From Daphnia carinata (Eukaryota > Arthropoda > Branchiopoda > Diplostraca > Daphniidae), in the NCBI RefSeq assembly GCF_022539665.2, contig NC_081335.1, positions 8,773,797-8,837,796 on the forward strand: a DNA stretch of 64,000 nucleotides, in the 5' to 3' direction. The notes beneath the pieces are model-generated. The model had not been told where the DNA came from and made no database searches. It was given only the letters and a program-made list of their open reading frames with translations. This document shows positions 27,279 through 39,870 of the stretch, one piece after another; within the stretch, counting starts at the first letter, position 1; every line of letters begins with the position of its first letter. A program made the translations under genes and the position numbers.

Positions 27279-30271
27279 CTGCAAAATGAACGCCGTCAAT
27301 GTTCCGTTAGTTGTAAACATGGACATCGAGGACTACTAGGAAACGCCACATTTGCGATTCGAGTCGTCGGGAAAAGGTCGTGATCTATTGGCTCACGTCT
27401 TGACCTTTGGCAGCTGTTGGTAATACGACGTTTGTTTTGGATCTAATCCGGCATGTTGCAGAGGTCAACGTTATTGTAGTACACGCTGCAGAGGTGGCCG
27501 TAAACTGGCCCATCGCTATTGAAATTATAGTGACAATCCCGGGGTAACTATCAGCGTGAAATAACGTTTCGTTTGACCGAATAATGCGTAGGCAATTTTT
27601 TTTTTCAGATTTCTTCCACGGCTCGATGACTCGCACGTCCACTAGCTCCGTTTTTTTTTTTTTTTTGGCGCGTTGACTCCCTTTGGCACTTGCACAACGG
27701 TGAAATTAACAATCTGTTATCGATTTCTTGGCAAACTGGAGATGCCGTTTCAGCAACAAGTAAATACGTTTTCCGTTAAAATAATGCAGAAATGCAAGTG
27801 ACTACTAAAACGATGGCCACGAAAGAGCTTTGAAATGATTCATTATTCAATTAATCATTTCTTTTCTACTAGGGTCACGTACGCCACCAATTCCTGTGTG
27901 TGCACACTCGAGAAATGAACAGCCCCGAGATTTTCTATCATCGCAGTGTCACGGGGTACGAATTCAACAGTGACTGGTCGTATCATTTTACGTCCCCATA
28001 TATGGAAATATTAGTACGTATTTTGCTATTGATTTTAACCCACACATATGTATAGATTAATGTACGAGCTCTTAACGCGGTCAACGTAAGCCGTAGCTCA
28101 GTGCACACCCTTTTCGGGGTGTTGGTCGAAAATTGAAAATGCCAACGACGTACTTTTTCCTCTCCAAAGAAGCAAAGTCACGTGTTTTGGCTAAATGATG
28201 AAGTACGATATCGCGCACGAACCGGTTTAATTGCACTTGTCAATTTTTATTTTATTATCTTAGCTGCGTGAATCGATTGCTTTTAAAATGCAAATGGAGA
28301 AATGTGCGAGTCCTGGCTGAACTTTGTCTCTACAGAGGAGATACACGCAAGATAAGGATGTTTTCGAGAAAACCGGGCGTGTGTTGTATTAAGCAGGTTA
28401 GGTGGAAACGTGAGTTATCTCGCCCCATTATCATTGTGAAGGTAAGAAATTAAATTAAAGTGTTTATTTGAATTGTTTGCTGGACGAACTATTTTTGTCT
28501 TGATAGGTAAACAAAGAGATTTGTATGAAATGGGAGAGTTAATTCATTTTTCCTTTAGGGATGTTGATATTAGAAAGGGTCTAACGACATTCGCTTAATG
28601 AGACAGATGGTCATCAATTCCCTATGAGTTAAGAGACAAATTTTGGTTCTAATCCAATTTCTTTTTGCGTATCATTTACAGGGGGGAAAGATAGCAGCCG
28701 TCTGTGTCACTGTGAATATTTAGAAGAGAGCTGGTTACGTGCGATTACTCGTGTGGTTTACCACATCACAAAACGTTGTACGTGACCGTCATCATGTTCA
28801 CACCGAACGGTAAGGCCAACCGCAATTTCACCAGTAATAGTCAAATGGGAATGTTTTTTTATAAACACATGCTACCTTTCCCTCTCATTAATCATTGACA
28901 CAACATCTGCACGTTGTGTGGCGAAGCAGAAAAATATGGCGGTGGTGTTGATTTTATCAAAAAAAAAAAGCAGAAAATGAGTGGATACGTGTTTGGTAGT
29001 TGCCATGCCCCCTCTATCCGCCTCCATTTGGAGGGTGAGTCAAGAACGTGAAAATTGACATTTTCAAAGCAGGAACGAGAAAGAAACAGACGAACCAGGT
29101 ACTTGGCAAAAGGGCTCGAACGTTCGAGCCCTCAAAACAACACGACAGATGGCTCAACGATTCTTACCGCACTTGCGCACTGCGCATCCTGTCATCCCTC
29201 ACGTAGGCCTCTGTTTCTCCAGCCTTTAAGGGCAAGTATCATAACGTGATTAACTCCTTACAAACTTGATACTAATTTTAGTAATAATGGATAATGTTTT
29301 TTGTTTTTCAGATTTGAACTCTACGGATGAACACGTCGATACGTTTACGCGTTTGACAAGGACAGTTGCAGTAAGTGAGAAAAAAAAAAAGAAATAGCCT
29401 ACAGCTGAATTGCTGTGTACTTGGGTGCACATGCTTTCAGTCACGTAGGCTATGGGTACGCACGCTTTCTTTTTCGCCGAAAACACACACACGGGGTTGC
29501 TCGCGGTCAGCAGTTGAAAAACCAGTTGTGATGTCAACTTGCTTACTGAGAAAAAAGCAAACATTATTCCCCGGGAAATAGTTCCGCAATTGGAAATGCA
29601 TTCGATGCTTACGTAATGAATGCGTGGGTTCAAAAGCGATACTAAATTATAAGTTGAATGGCACTCGCGGCCATTTCTCATTTGACAAAAAATGCACTAA
29701 AAATGAGTAAAGTGGGCATTAATAGCTGCCATTTTCTATGGTGGCCGATGTATTTCCCTTCTAAAAAAAAAAGAAGCAAGGTCTGTAAAAAAGGTTTTTT
29801 TGTGTATGTGTTTAGGGATCGACGGACAGGGTGGTACGGTAATGGTACGTGGCCGTAGACTCCGCCTCTCACTCACGATTACGTATTTTTGTTTTCCTCC
29901 CCCTCCCCCTCTTAACAGTCGGATGGTGTACGTGATCTCCGCAAAATGAACTTCAGTTGGGTCCACACCGTTGGATCCTGACGGTCGCTACGGGCAGTTG
30001 CTGCAAACATTTTTTCATAATTTTTTTTTTTTTTAATTTTTGTATAAAGGAAACGTTATTCTCGTACGAAAAGTATACTTATATAGAGGTGTGTTATTTC
30101 GAGACGTTGGCTTGTTTGTCAACACTCGTCGAGACAGTTTGACATTTTTGTTAGCAGACGCATATGTAGGCAAGCGGTTTGAATTTCAACCGCAGTGGGT
30201 CTCTGCCGGTCGTCCATAAAACGTTACTTTGAAAACCAAAATAATATCTCGTGTGGCAAAGGCCTTCAGTC
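27279..30271. other. Intergenic, upstream of prolyl hydroxylase
   Basis: No coding region is supported. It holds several ACGTG cores, for example at 28780-28784, 29847-29851 and 29930-29934, and a 22-bp perfect palindrome at 29111-29132. Runs of T or A interrupt it often. Confidence 0.35.
29111..29132. repeat. 22-bp perfect palindrome
   Basis: The 11-base arm AGGGCTCGAAC is followed directly by its reverse complement, with no loop. It lies about 1.1 kb before the prolyl hydroxylase start. Its function, if any, is unknown. Confidence 0.7.
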
Positions 30272-31169
<898 letters not shown>

Positions 31170-33958
31170 TTTTTTATTTTCATCACAAGTCTTTTGTCCT
31201 CAAAGTCATTTCTCTGTGTGCCATTTTCCTAAGCCGCAGTCGACGTTCGCATCCTTTTTTCCCATTATCTATTAAAAATCGTGGACATTTTTTTTTAATA
31301 CGATATTTCTTTTAAATTGTGATTTTTTTTTTGTACATTAAAAGCAAAGGCGAGGCTCGTTCGCCAACTAATTCGGCGTTAAAATTTCGTTCAAAAATAC
31401 ATTTGGGCAATAAATTGAGCTATATATTGATGCCAATTGGGTTTTTTTTTGGCCTTTGAATATTCAGCGAGCGACGAAAATAAAACTGCAACGCTTACAA
31501 AAAAAGTAAGTTTTTTTATTTAGAAAAAATGCATCGTATTTTTTGCAATCGCAGGATGTGCCTCATATTACGCCGCGATTGAATTTCATAACTGATGGAA
31601 TGCGTGACCATGGTCTGACGGTTGTTGCACTCGGCTTGTTGGCCGATAAAATCAGGGGCTTTGCTCCTGGACGTCTTTCACTTTTCCAGATTTACATTAC
31701 CAATATCTGTACTACATAACATCACCTGCTTTACTCTGATATATAACTAAACGATTCTACGGCCGTAGGTGTAAAAAGCCCCTGGAGTACATGTCGATAA
31801 TACTTATTAACCTTGTATATTACCGTACAAGGCAATCCTCCATTGCATTTACAGGTACTTGTTATGTAAGTAGTAAACGAGTTGTCAACTGATTGTTTGG
31901 TGTAATCAACCTAAAACAGCTAGCAAACTTCTTTTTTCAAGTGCAACCATCGTGATGAAGCCGTGACTTTATTTTTAAGTGAAATTACGTCAATCTATTG
32001 CCAATTAGCAAAAAAGGACACTCTTGGCATTGATAAATAGCTTTTTCATGTCGTCACCACGCGTCGCCATTGTCAGCAACTTGGCGTTTGGCAACTTCAA
32101 CCGGTTCGTAATTTGCCATGGACGACTAACTGTTTTTTTAAGTATTACTTTTAAAATCTTTTTGTTTTTACTACAATAACTCATACTTATGCAATTTAAA
32201 TGAATCTCATACGATACGTATAGATTCATTTTCGAAACAAGTACTGAAATTTCATTTTTTATCTATTGATAAATCAGCCAAATATTTGGCACTTGGTAAA
32301 TTTCAATGTTCAGCCATTCTTAATTTTAGTTTAGATAATAGGGTTTCAATTCTGTAGTCCGATGTTAACGGATTTACTTGGTTAGAATGATGACATGATT
32401 CTTCGAAATCGTCCCACAGATAATATAAAAATCCTTGACACCTAACACATGCTACGTTGCATTTCGGTAAATGTGCTTTGTATTTCAAGATGTGCTGCTG
32501 AAGTGACAACTCACATTTGAACATGTGACAATAGGTGAGCAATTTATTAAAACGTATGCTATTTTAGAGAAACATTATTCGTTACCTGTTTTAGTAGGAA
32601 AGATTTGTTTAATTTTTAATCTTTGTGTGCTAAAGAAATGGGATGGAGGTGATACAACCCAATGCCACTCCGCTTCCAAAGCTGAAGACAACTTTTAAGC
32701 CCCCCTCAAATTACGGATGGGTATGTGTTCTCTAACTGATCCAGGTTTACAATCACACTGTCAGTGCATGACGTGAACTATTAAACTTTACAACTGCATT
32801 AGTCATTTAAATAATAAAGTTGGCTTAATCAAGGCAATCGTCTAAGCTAGATGTGCAGTCCTCCGTAACTGAAAGGAAGCCATTTCAGAATTATAGCAAC
32901 TGTAGTATTTGCAAAGTTGATCTTTACAAAGGTATCATTTAAAAAATTCTGAATTAGAGTTTTATAGTTATAATCCTGAACAACTTAACATTTCGATCTT
33001 TCAGAGCCATTTTAAATTTTCAAATAATTCTAGCATGAGTCATATTGCATGTGATCTCCCTGATAAAACTAATATTTATTTCGCAGTTCCTCTGTTTATC
33101 AGGGAAAAATAATAATGTCATTAATTCAAACATAAATGATTAAGCCAATATGTTTAATGGAAATCTTAATGGTTTGTGGATTTCATTTATAGGTCATGTC
33201 ATTTCATAATTCATTCATTTCAATCATGAATTTCATTCATGAATATTATCGATCGAAAGAGCCAGAAATAATCGCCTTTTAATCAAGAAGGACTGCAGCA
33301 GAAGTGCATACAACAAAATAAAGGTTTTGTTTTTTGTTGTTTCATAAGTAAGTTTGAAAGGGAAGGGTAAGATAATTTTTTGTTTTTGTTTTCTTCATTT
33401 CCTACGTTAAATTTCATCACTTCTGGCTATTGTTTTACATGCGACGTCTTCGTTTTTCGTCTTCTCGGAATAGAGCTTTAGAGTATGGGAGTGAAAAATA
33501 TAAAGGCCATCATTGGTGTTGAACAATGGATTCCTATCCTATCCCCCTCAATTTGCCTGATGTTCTAGCAATGACGTCTTCCATAGAATAACCTTGGCAA
33601 TTTGGAGAAGTAGAAAATCCTACGTGTATTTTCTTCTTGCCAGCTCAGTAGAGCACCAACTTCCACGGTGTGCAGACGTGTTTTTATTGCTCTTGTTATC
33701 TTCGCAGTGCTTCAAAGGGAAATGTTGAAATTGGCCTCTCCACAGAATGCACCGTTAAAGCCAGTACCATCCCTGATAAACTCTTGATGGTTAATTTTTT
33801 ATTTTCAGGTTCTATTAATTGTAATTACTGTATCAGATTGTTGTCATTGAATTTAGTTTTTGCAATAAGTTCAATTTGTAACTGATCGTTATTAATTTTT
33901 TTAAAATTTCTTTTTCTCGATATGCATTCAGACGAGCAATTGTTATTTTGTTATTTTT
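31170..33958. other. Intergenic, AT-rich
   Basis: No gene is recognised. A minus-strand frame at 32303-32542 has several cysteines and histidines but no standard zinc-finger spacing, and I could not link it to other exons. Confidence 0.35.
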
Positions 33959-33982
33959 AGGCACTTCACGCGTGAAGTGCCT
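33959..33982. repeat. 24-bp perfect palindrome
   Basis: The 12-base arm AGGCACTTCACG is followed directly by its reverse complement. It sits 18 bases before the ATG of the next candidate gene, inside or just upstream of its leader. Confidence 0.75.
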
Positions 33983-33999
33983 CTCGTCAAAGAAAAGAG

Positions 34000-34781
34000 A
34001 TGGCCGCCAAGAAGTTGCCAAGTACCAGTGTTAATAAAATATATCTTGTTTGTAATTCTATTTCAAAAAATTCAGTTAAAGGGATAACCAGACCGGCAAC
34101 CACCTTTCCATCTCCTTGCTGTTCGGACCGACCTTGTCCTGTTTCGGACATGTGGAATGAACTGTCACTGAAGAATGAGGGAAGACGTGAGTAGAATGAC
34201 ATATAACTCGGAGACATTCTCAATCATTAATAGGTTTGCGTTTGTTGCCAGATCAACGAAGAAAGCGAAAAGGTGTGGTCCTTCTATGCCGTTCACTAAT
34301 TGTGATGCAATCAGCCAGAGAAAAAGTTGGACGAAACATAACAGGATTTGCACCCATATCGAAGGTTCATTCATATGTAATTTTTTCCACGTTACTCTTA
34401 AATTTCTGATGCTCTCCCTCTTACTTAGGGATGACTCATTTTTTTTCTTTATGGGTGTTGTTTTTATGTTTTTCCTCAATTGCCTCGCTATTAATTATTA
34501 ATAACCCTTTGCTTTTGTTTAGTTTGACTAGATGTTTTCTTCATAAATAAGGATGTATTCAGAAATTTCTTGTTCTCCAAAGTGGTCCATTGCAGAACTT
34601 GTGTACCAGTACAAGTGGCAAGCAGGATAATATATGGCACTTGTATTAAAACTAATTAAAATCACAACTATCACAGGTGCTTGACCTTTTGCCAGTCGAG
34701 GAAAGTGCTCTCCATGACAAGATTCTTTTCTCCCTAATTTTGTATGGTACTATCCTTCTGTTGGAATCACATGAGAAGTGA
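34000..34781 (+). CDS. Possible novel 134-residue protein
   Basis: Three segments join in phase with good borders: 34000-34186 (donor GTGAGT), 34252-34364 and 34677-34781. The product starts MAAKKLPSTSVNK, has a Ser/Pro/Cys-rich stretch (SPCCSDRPCPVSD), a very basic segment (HQRRKRKG) and a hydrophobic end (ILFSLILYGTILLLE). I recognise no family. An overlapping minus-strand frame (34479-34165) is rich in hydrophobic residues and could be the true coding strand, for instance of a membrane protein exon; phase agreement across three exons favours the plus model only modestly. Confidence 0.3.
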
Positions 34782-35066
34782 TTTAATGTCAACAGGTAAA
34801 ATTACTTCATTTAAACTACTTGGTTGATGATTAATATAGTTTTTTTTGTAAAGAAAGTGTGATGATTGTTACTGCGAATCTGCAGAAACTGGTGAGCTGT
34901 ACAACTGGCTGCTAACCGCTCATCTTGAATATTTGATCTCATACAACTGTCAGATTGTATTAAAACTTTATTTTGTCAGGTTCAGAAATTCTTCAATTAA
35001 TCAGAAAATTGTAACCAACTTTAAGAAATTATCATAGGAAAAGAAATGCAGAATGCTACAGTTTCC
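34782..35066. other. Spacer
   Basis: AT-rich 3' flank shared by convergent genes. Nothing else is seen. Confidence 0.35.
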
Positions 35067-36398
35067 TCAGTACGGAGAGGAACAGTGTAGCAAGTCCAGG
35101 TCACCTAACCTGTATCTCATGAAATCTCGAATAACTAGTTTACGTAGATGATTTGAACCACTTATCCAAAGGGTAACAATTTGAAGTTCGTCGAAACAGA
35201 AATTCCAATAATGTTCTTCTTGACTTGTTCTAAATAGGCAATAAAATTCAACATGGGTTTTTAAGAAGTATGGAAGACTTAAAAGGTAAACATTTCGATA
35301 AATGTCAATGATGATCAAATAAGTTGAATTTAGCATAATTTCTAGGACCTGATTCCTGAAACAGTGACGGGGGATAATACATTTGCAGGTCAATGTCTCA
35401 ACATCCCAAAACCTGATTGATTTTTCAGAGTCGACCGTCACCAGCCATCCGAAGTTGTAAGCATAACGGGCGTGAGCATGATATGCTACACGTAGCTCAC
35501 GAATGACTTGGAAATCCGCTATAGAACGTATTTGAATTTTTAATATTGTTGGAGTTCTCATAAAAATCGCAAAGTATTTGGCATCAGATTCAAGGCGCAT
35601 CACTTGAGCAATGGAATGATCTTCTATCCTTTCGACGGCTAATCCGGTTGGACTGAGAAATCGGCGTATCGTTATCCGCGTATCGAAATGTAAAGGAACT
35701 TGGACGTAGCGATCTGGGAAGCAGTCAGCAGTCGGGAGGTATGGCCTGTCACAGGAGATCAACAGATTATGTGCTGAGTGAAATAGTACTATCCGATCTT
35801 CATTCTCTGCATCTGTTTTATCTTGGATGTGTTGAACTAATTGTTTGCTTATCAGGTCCCACTGACAGATAGTTCCATCTTGATGTGAACTAAAGATGAA
35901 ATCACCTTGTAGCTGCAGTTGCCTTATAGGAGCTTGAATTGCCCCCGTTAAAAGACAATTGAATTTCAACGTCCACCTATTCAACAGCATTATGGAAGGT
36001 GAATTTCCATCAATGGCCAAGGCTATACGTTTAGCATCCATCGTAAGGAAATAGATGCTGAATTTCCCTATTTCAACGGAACATGTCAAGTATTTACCCA
36101 GTATCCAATTCATTTCGGTATTTTGCTTGGCATTAAATAATTTCTTGTAGAGAAAAGATTTCTTTAGTTGTTCTTTGCCACGCTGATAGAGAGCTTCGTG
36201 GAAGTGTGGATTTTTTTTTCTTTCTTTTTTATAACGGCGTTTCCATACATTTTCGTCCCTGACAAAGACATACCACGTCTTTGAGACCAATTCGCAGTTG
36301 CGTAAACTTTCAACATCAAGAAGAGAGAAAATGACTGCTACAACATCGTTCATGTGGCGTTGAACGAGCAGATTGATAATATCCAGTTGAGTCTCCAT
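35067..36398 (-). CDS. Intronless F-box/WD-repeat-like protein
   Basis: One uninterrupted frame of 443 residues. Residues about 15-60 match an F-box (VIFSLLDVESLRNCELVSKTW, then the usual VWKRRY end), the part that docks on SKP1 in SCF ubiquitin ligases. The rest is beta-rich with WD-like strand ends such as DGTICQWDL and KSIRFWDV, consistent with a substrate-binding propeller. The WD repeats are degenerate, so their number is uncertain. All nearby genes are cut by many introns; the lack of any here suggests a retrocopy or a lineage-specific expanded F-box family. The frame has no damage over 1.3 kb, so it is probably functional. The substrate is unknown. Confidence 0.75.
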   Translation of the reverse strand: METQLDIINLLVQRHMNDVVAVIFSLLDVESLRNCELVSKTWYVFVRDENVWKRRYKKERKKNPHFHEALYQRGKEQLKKSFLYKKLFNAKQNTEMNWILGKYLTCSVEIGKFSIYFLTMDAKRIALAIDGNSPSIMLLNRWTLKFNCLLTGAIQAPIRQLQLQGDFIFSSHQDGTICQWDLISKQLVQHIQDKTDAENEDRIVLFHSAHNLLISCDRPYLPTADCFPDRYVQVPLHFDTRITIRRFLSPTGLAVERIEDHSIAQVMRLESDAKYFAIFMRTPTILKIQIRSIADFQVIRELRVAYHAHARYAYNFGWLVTVDSEKSIRFWDVETLTCKCIIPRHCFRNQVLEIMLNSTYLIIIDIYRNVYLLSLPYFLKTHVEFYCLFRTSQEEHYWNFCFDELQIVTLWISGSNHLRKLVIRDFMRYRLGDLDLLHCSSPY

Positions 36399-37891
36399 CT
36401 GATAATTTGGACATGTTATTGGTTTTTGCAGAGATATTGATATTATAGGCTGCCGAGCACTTACTCTTTTGGCTAGTAATTTTCTCCATCACCAATTGTC
36501 ACAGTAAATTTTCAAACTTTTTTTGAGCCGTAAGTAAATCATTGACAATTCTCTGCTAGTACAGTCAGACGAAAATAAGTGAACGTCTATCAATCGTCTA
36601 GTGGCGCTAACAGCGGCAGAAAAAGACACTATTGTTTACTAGTTGGAGTTATTTACTTTAGTTTTGGCGCGACACATGTATTTTTTTATGTACCGATATG
36701 TCAGTTAACTTTTCCATTTAAGTTTTCATCACTGATTTTTAATGCATTGTTCTTATGTTAATTATAGTTTTTTTAATAATTCACCACCTGCTTTCGCTTT
36801 AACATTGTTTACTCTATTTACTTTTGTGTCATAATTGATATTTGGCAACGCTGGCATCTTTGGCGCGCTTTGTATCAGTATGGTAGATTATAGCATTAAG
36901 TGGTGACACATTATGGGAGAATGACTGTTATTTTTTGTTCTGTTATTTTTTGTTCTGTTACTTGTAAACTTGGTGACTATTACTTTTTTCGTAGCAATGT
37001 TTCCATGTTTTTTTCAACAAATATTTTAGTTTTTAGGGAGTTGCACGCTATTCACGAGACTTCACGTCTGGCAATGTAGCAAAATATATTGGAAGTTTTG
37101 CATCAGGATAGTATAAGGTAAATATTAATGTAAAGGTATATAGCTAAATACCATTAATAAGGATATTGTTATACCAAATAAACCAAGCCACACTCATGTA
37201 AGAATCTAAATAATTTTATTTACATACAGGAATAACATGTGATCAGAAATAAGATTATACAATGACAGTACCTACAATGATACCATTTTCGAACAGTTAA
37301 CGGTCAGTATGCTACTAGTGTACATGATTTGACTATTTAGTGGATGATGTAATTTTCAGTTCTTTCGTTACAGTTTGGAAGGTACTTGGAGAAAACTTCT
37401 CAACCACATACAATACAAAGACTGACATTCTAACAGACATTGAAATCTATTGGTAAGAATTCTATTAAAATTAGAATAAGTTTTTGCTGCCAGACATGGA
37501 GGTATTTTTTACACATTTTACATAAACTCACATTTACTGCATGGACGTAACAAATAACAACATTTTACTTACCTAACAGTGGAAGCGTCCGACGTGGGTG
37601 TTGAAGTAGTGGTACATTTGCAGAGGAAGGACCTCGTTGGAATGTGATATTGAAGCTTCATGTGCAGCCTTAAATACTTGCAGGCACGTGGCACATTATT
37701 GCGTAATCCGGAAGTATAGTGTAGGGAAGAGAAACATTATTCTGAAGGTCGACAGGTTACAGTGAGCCCTAGGATATGGCCATTCCCCATCGATTGATCC
37801 TGTGTGTTTCCATGGGCCTAAAACAGATGAATAACCTCGGGCAATTCACAAAAAGAAGATAAGGAATTGTTGTAAAGGCGATACGACATGT
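36399..37891. other. Intergenic, AT-rich
   Basis: No gene is recognised. A short direct duplication of TGTTATTTTTTGTTC lies near 36930-36960. This marks the change from gene-rich to repeat-rich DNA. Confidence 0.35.
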
Positions 37892-37963
37892 GGAATGTAA
37901 CTCTGTGGTAGAGTATTGGGCTGTGGATTTAAAGGTCTTGGGTTCAAATCCAAGATACGTCCT
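37892..37963 (+). tRNA. tRNA-like element, His (GTG) position
   Basis: D-arm and T-arm (B-box GGTTCAAATCC) are recognisable, the anticodon loop reads CTGTGGA, and the ends pair if one extra base in the acceptor stem is looped out. The anticodon stem is held mainly by G-T pairs. This looks like a decayed tRNA gene or tRNA-derived repeat rather than a working tRNA. Confidence 0.4.
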
Positions 37964-38117
37964 TGCAAATTAATGTAGGGAATGTTTTTACATCTTTCAA
38001 TTAACTGAATGTATTCCGAACGCAATGACCTAACTTTTACTTACTGAAACGAAAATTATTCTACATATAAATATGTTGACCTTAATCCATTCAGAAAAAC
38101 AGACAAGTTGTGTATAT

Positions 38118-38188
38118 GACTCATGGCTCAATGGTTGAGCATCGGCTTGATACGCCGAAGGTTAAGGGTTCAAACCCCTAAAGAGTCT
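38118..38188 (+). tRNA. tRNA-like element, Ile (GAT) position
   Basis: The acceptor stem pairs GACTCAT with AAGAGTC (one mismatch). The D-stem is GCTC/GAGC, the anticodon stem TCGGC/GCCGA encloses loop TTGATAC (GAT), and the T-arm contains GGTTCAAACCC. One base is missing between acceptor and D stems, so it may be a pseudogene. Confidence 0.5.
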
Positions 38189-38381
38189 AATGAAATAAAA
38201 TGACAGACGTGCTGTTACATATCTTAGCATTCTCATACAGGAAATGTTGCAATTAGTCTTCCAATTCATTGAATGTGCTCCGAACATTAGTGAGATGACA
38301 TTTACTTATTGCAACGAAAATTATTCTACATATCAATATTTTACCTTAATCCATTAAGAAAAACAAACACATTGTGTATGT

Positions 38382-38452
38382 GACTCATGGCTCATTGGTT
38401 GAGCATCGGCCTGGTACGCCTCATATTCAGGGTTCAAACCCCAGAAGAGTCT
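38382..38452 (+). tRNA. tRNA-like element, decayed duplicate
   Basis: The duplicate of the Ile-like element 264 bases upstream. The loop now reads CTGGTAC (GGT position) and the anticodon stem has lost two pairs, so this is probably a pseudogene. Confidence 0.45.
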
Positions 38453-38837
38453 ATTGAAATAAAATGAAGTTTTCGTTGAAAACAAAATATTATTCAAAGT
38501 AATAGAATATATAATGAAAATATATGAAGAAGAATGTAGAATCAAATATATTATATCACAATATGAACGGTTCCCATATGTTGTAAAATGGGCTTCATTA
38601 TTATCATCTGTCTAGACAGGATAATGGCTACGGTTAAAATCCGTTGTTTATTATACAAGTTTCTAAATATTCAATAAAGAGTAACTTATCATATTTATTG
38701 AAAAATTTTTTTTCGAGACTAAGTTTTTGTAAAATATCCGTTCGCGTGCTTCGCACGAAGTTACCCAACTCGACTGGCCCCGTGGAATCGTGACACCTGG
38801 GAATGTAGGAAGCCTGTGGAATCGGAAACCTGACCTG

Positions 38838-38914
38838 GGAATCGAACCAGGAACCTTCGAGTTGGGAAGCGGACGCTTTGCGTTTCTGGCATCTGCCCCC
38901 CTATATCCCCCCAT
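38838..38914 (-). repeat. tRNA-derived (SINE-like) segment
   Basis: On the minus strand a good B-box (GGTTCGATTCC) within a paired T-arm follows a poorly matched A-box region. The remaining arms do not fold well. It resembles the head of a tRNA-derived SINE. Confidence 0.35.
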
Positions 38915-39249
38915 TGGGATAAGGTTTTTTATTGACTTGCGCGTACTGTTACGTTACTTAAGTGTTAAAGACTTAAACTTTCCTGAAGTGTCACAAGTAT
39001 CTCAATGGTAGAGCATCGACATAGTTATATGGGATTTGAACCCACGCAATTCAGCTATATTCGTTGTGCAGAAAAGAAAATTTTTAATACTTTTTGCATA
39101 TATATTGTAATATTTGAATCACTTGATAGAATTCCAAACATCATGATGGTTTCTGCATTTGAGATTGTTGCATAGCAATTGCAATTTTAGAAACCTTTGA
39201 TAATTCTATATCGTATATTTTGTTCAATTGAATCATTTAGTTTATGGTT

Positions 39250-39320
39250 GAACTCTTTTAGGAATCGATCCCCAATCATTCGACTTACGAAGCCGATGCT
39301 CTACCATTGAGCCATGAGTT
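39250..39320 (-). tRNA. tRNA-like element, Thr (CGT) position
   Basis: Minus strand. The acceptor stem pairs AACTCAT with AAGAGTT (one mismatch), the D-arm is GCTC/GAGC, the anticodon stem TCGGC/GTCGA encloses loop TTCGTAA (CGT), and the B-box is GGATCGATTCC. It is clearly related to the plus-strand elements nearby. Confidence 0.5.
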
Positions 39321-39633
39321 ACATTCTGCCGACAACAATTTTTGCAAGTGATTTTTAGACAACCTATTACACATTTTCAATAAATATAATATAATTAACA
39401 TAAATGTGTGTATTGCATGCTTGCAGGTTATTTAATAAATGCGTAAGATTTGAAATCAAGTTCTCTGATACCGTAGCCGGACTCTCTACACACAAGCTAT
39501 AACACTTGTGAGATGAACGGTCAAACTAACTAATGGTATAGCGAAACGTCATCTTTCAACCATATGAGTGACAGTAAAATTATATGATATTTTATGTTCA
39601 ATTTCAATCATCATTAGATAATTTTACCCTTCA

Positions 39634-39700
39634 CTGGATTTGAACCTCAGTCTTCTCACACCGTAGCCAGACCATCTACGGATATGCCATGCTACATATA
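39634..39700 (-). repeat. Degenerate tRNA-like element
   Basis: Minus strand. A B-box (GGTTCAAATCC) and the anticodon-arm motif GGCTACGGTGTGAGAAG are seen, with no proper acceptor stem. A second piece of the same motif lies near 39466-39500. Another degenerate copy on the plus strand lies at about 38993-39055. Confidence 0.35.
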
Positions 39701-39799
39701 CATTCATTGATCAGACTGACAAATACTATAGCAAGATTAAAATATAAACTACAATATATTCGTGCGTTGACTCAAGGTAAAAAAACATTGGAAGCGTAA

Positions 39800-39870
39800 G
39801 TGACTATAGCTCAATGGTTGAGCATCGGCAAGATACGCCGAAGATTAGGGTTCGATTCCTCATAGTTATT
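39800..39870 (+). tRNA. tRNA-like element, Ile (GAT) position
   Basis: The best folded of this cluster. GTGACTA pairs with TAGTTAT over seven positions including G-T pairs, the D-stem is GCTC/GAGC, the anticodon stem TCGGC/GCCGA is perfect and the B-box is GGTTCGATTCC. Loop AAGATAC has A instead of T before the anticodon position, unlike working tRNAs. Confidence 0.5.

Larger units (their letters stand above)
37966..38458. repeat. Tandem duplication carrying tRNA-like elements
   Basis: Two diverged direct copies of about 265 bases. Shared segments include ACGAAAATTATTCTACATAT, TACCTTAATCCATT and the tRNA-like element beginning GACTCATGGCTCA. The two tRNA-like ends lie at the right side of each copy. 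Confidence 0.7.

Noticed and set aside
37892-39870. Working cluster of nuclear tRNA genes
   Set aside because: Stem mismatches, missing or extra bases and a wrong base before the anticodon in most copies argue for tRNA-derived repeats.
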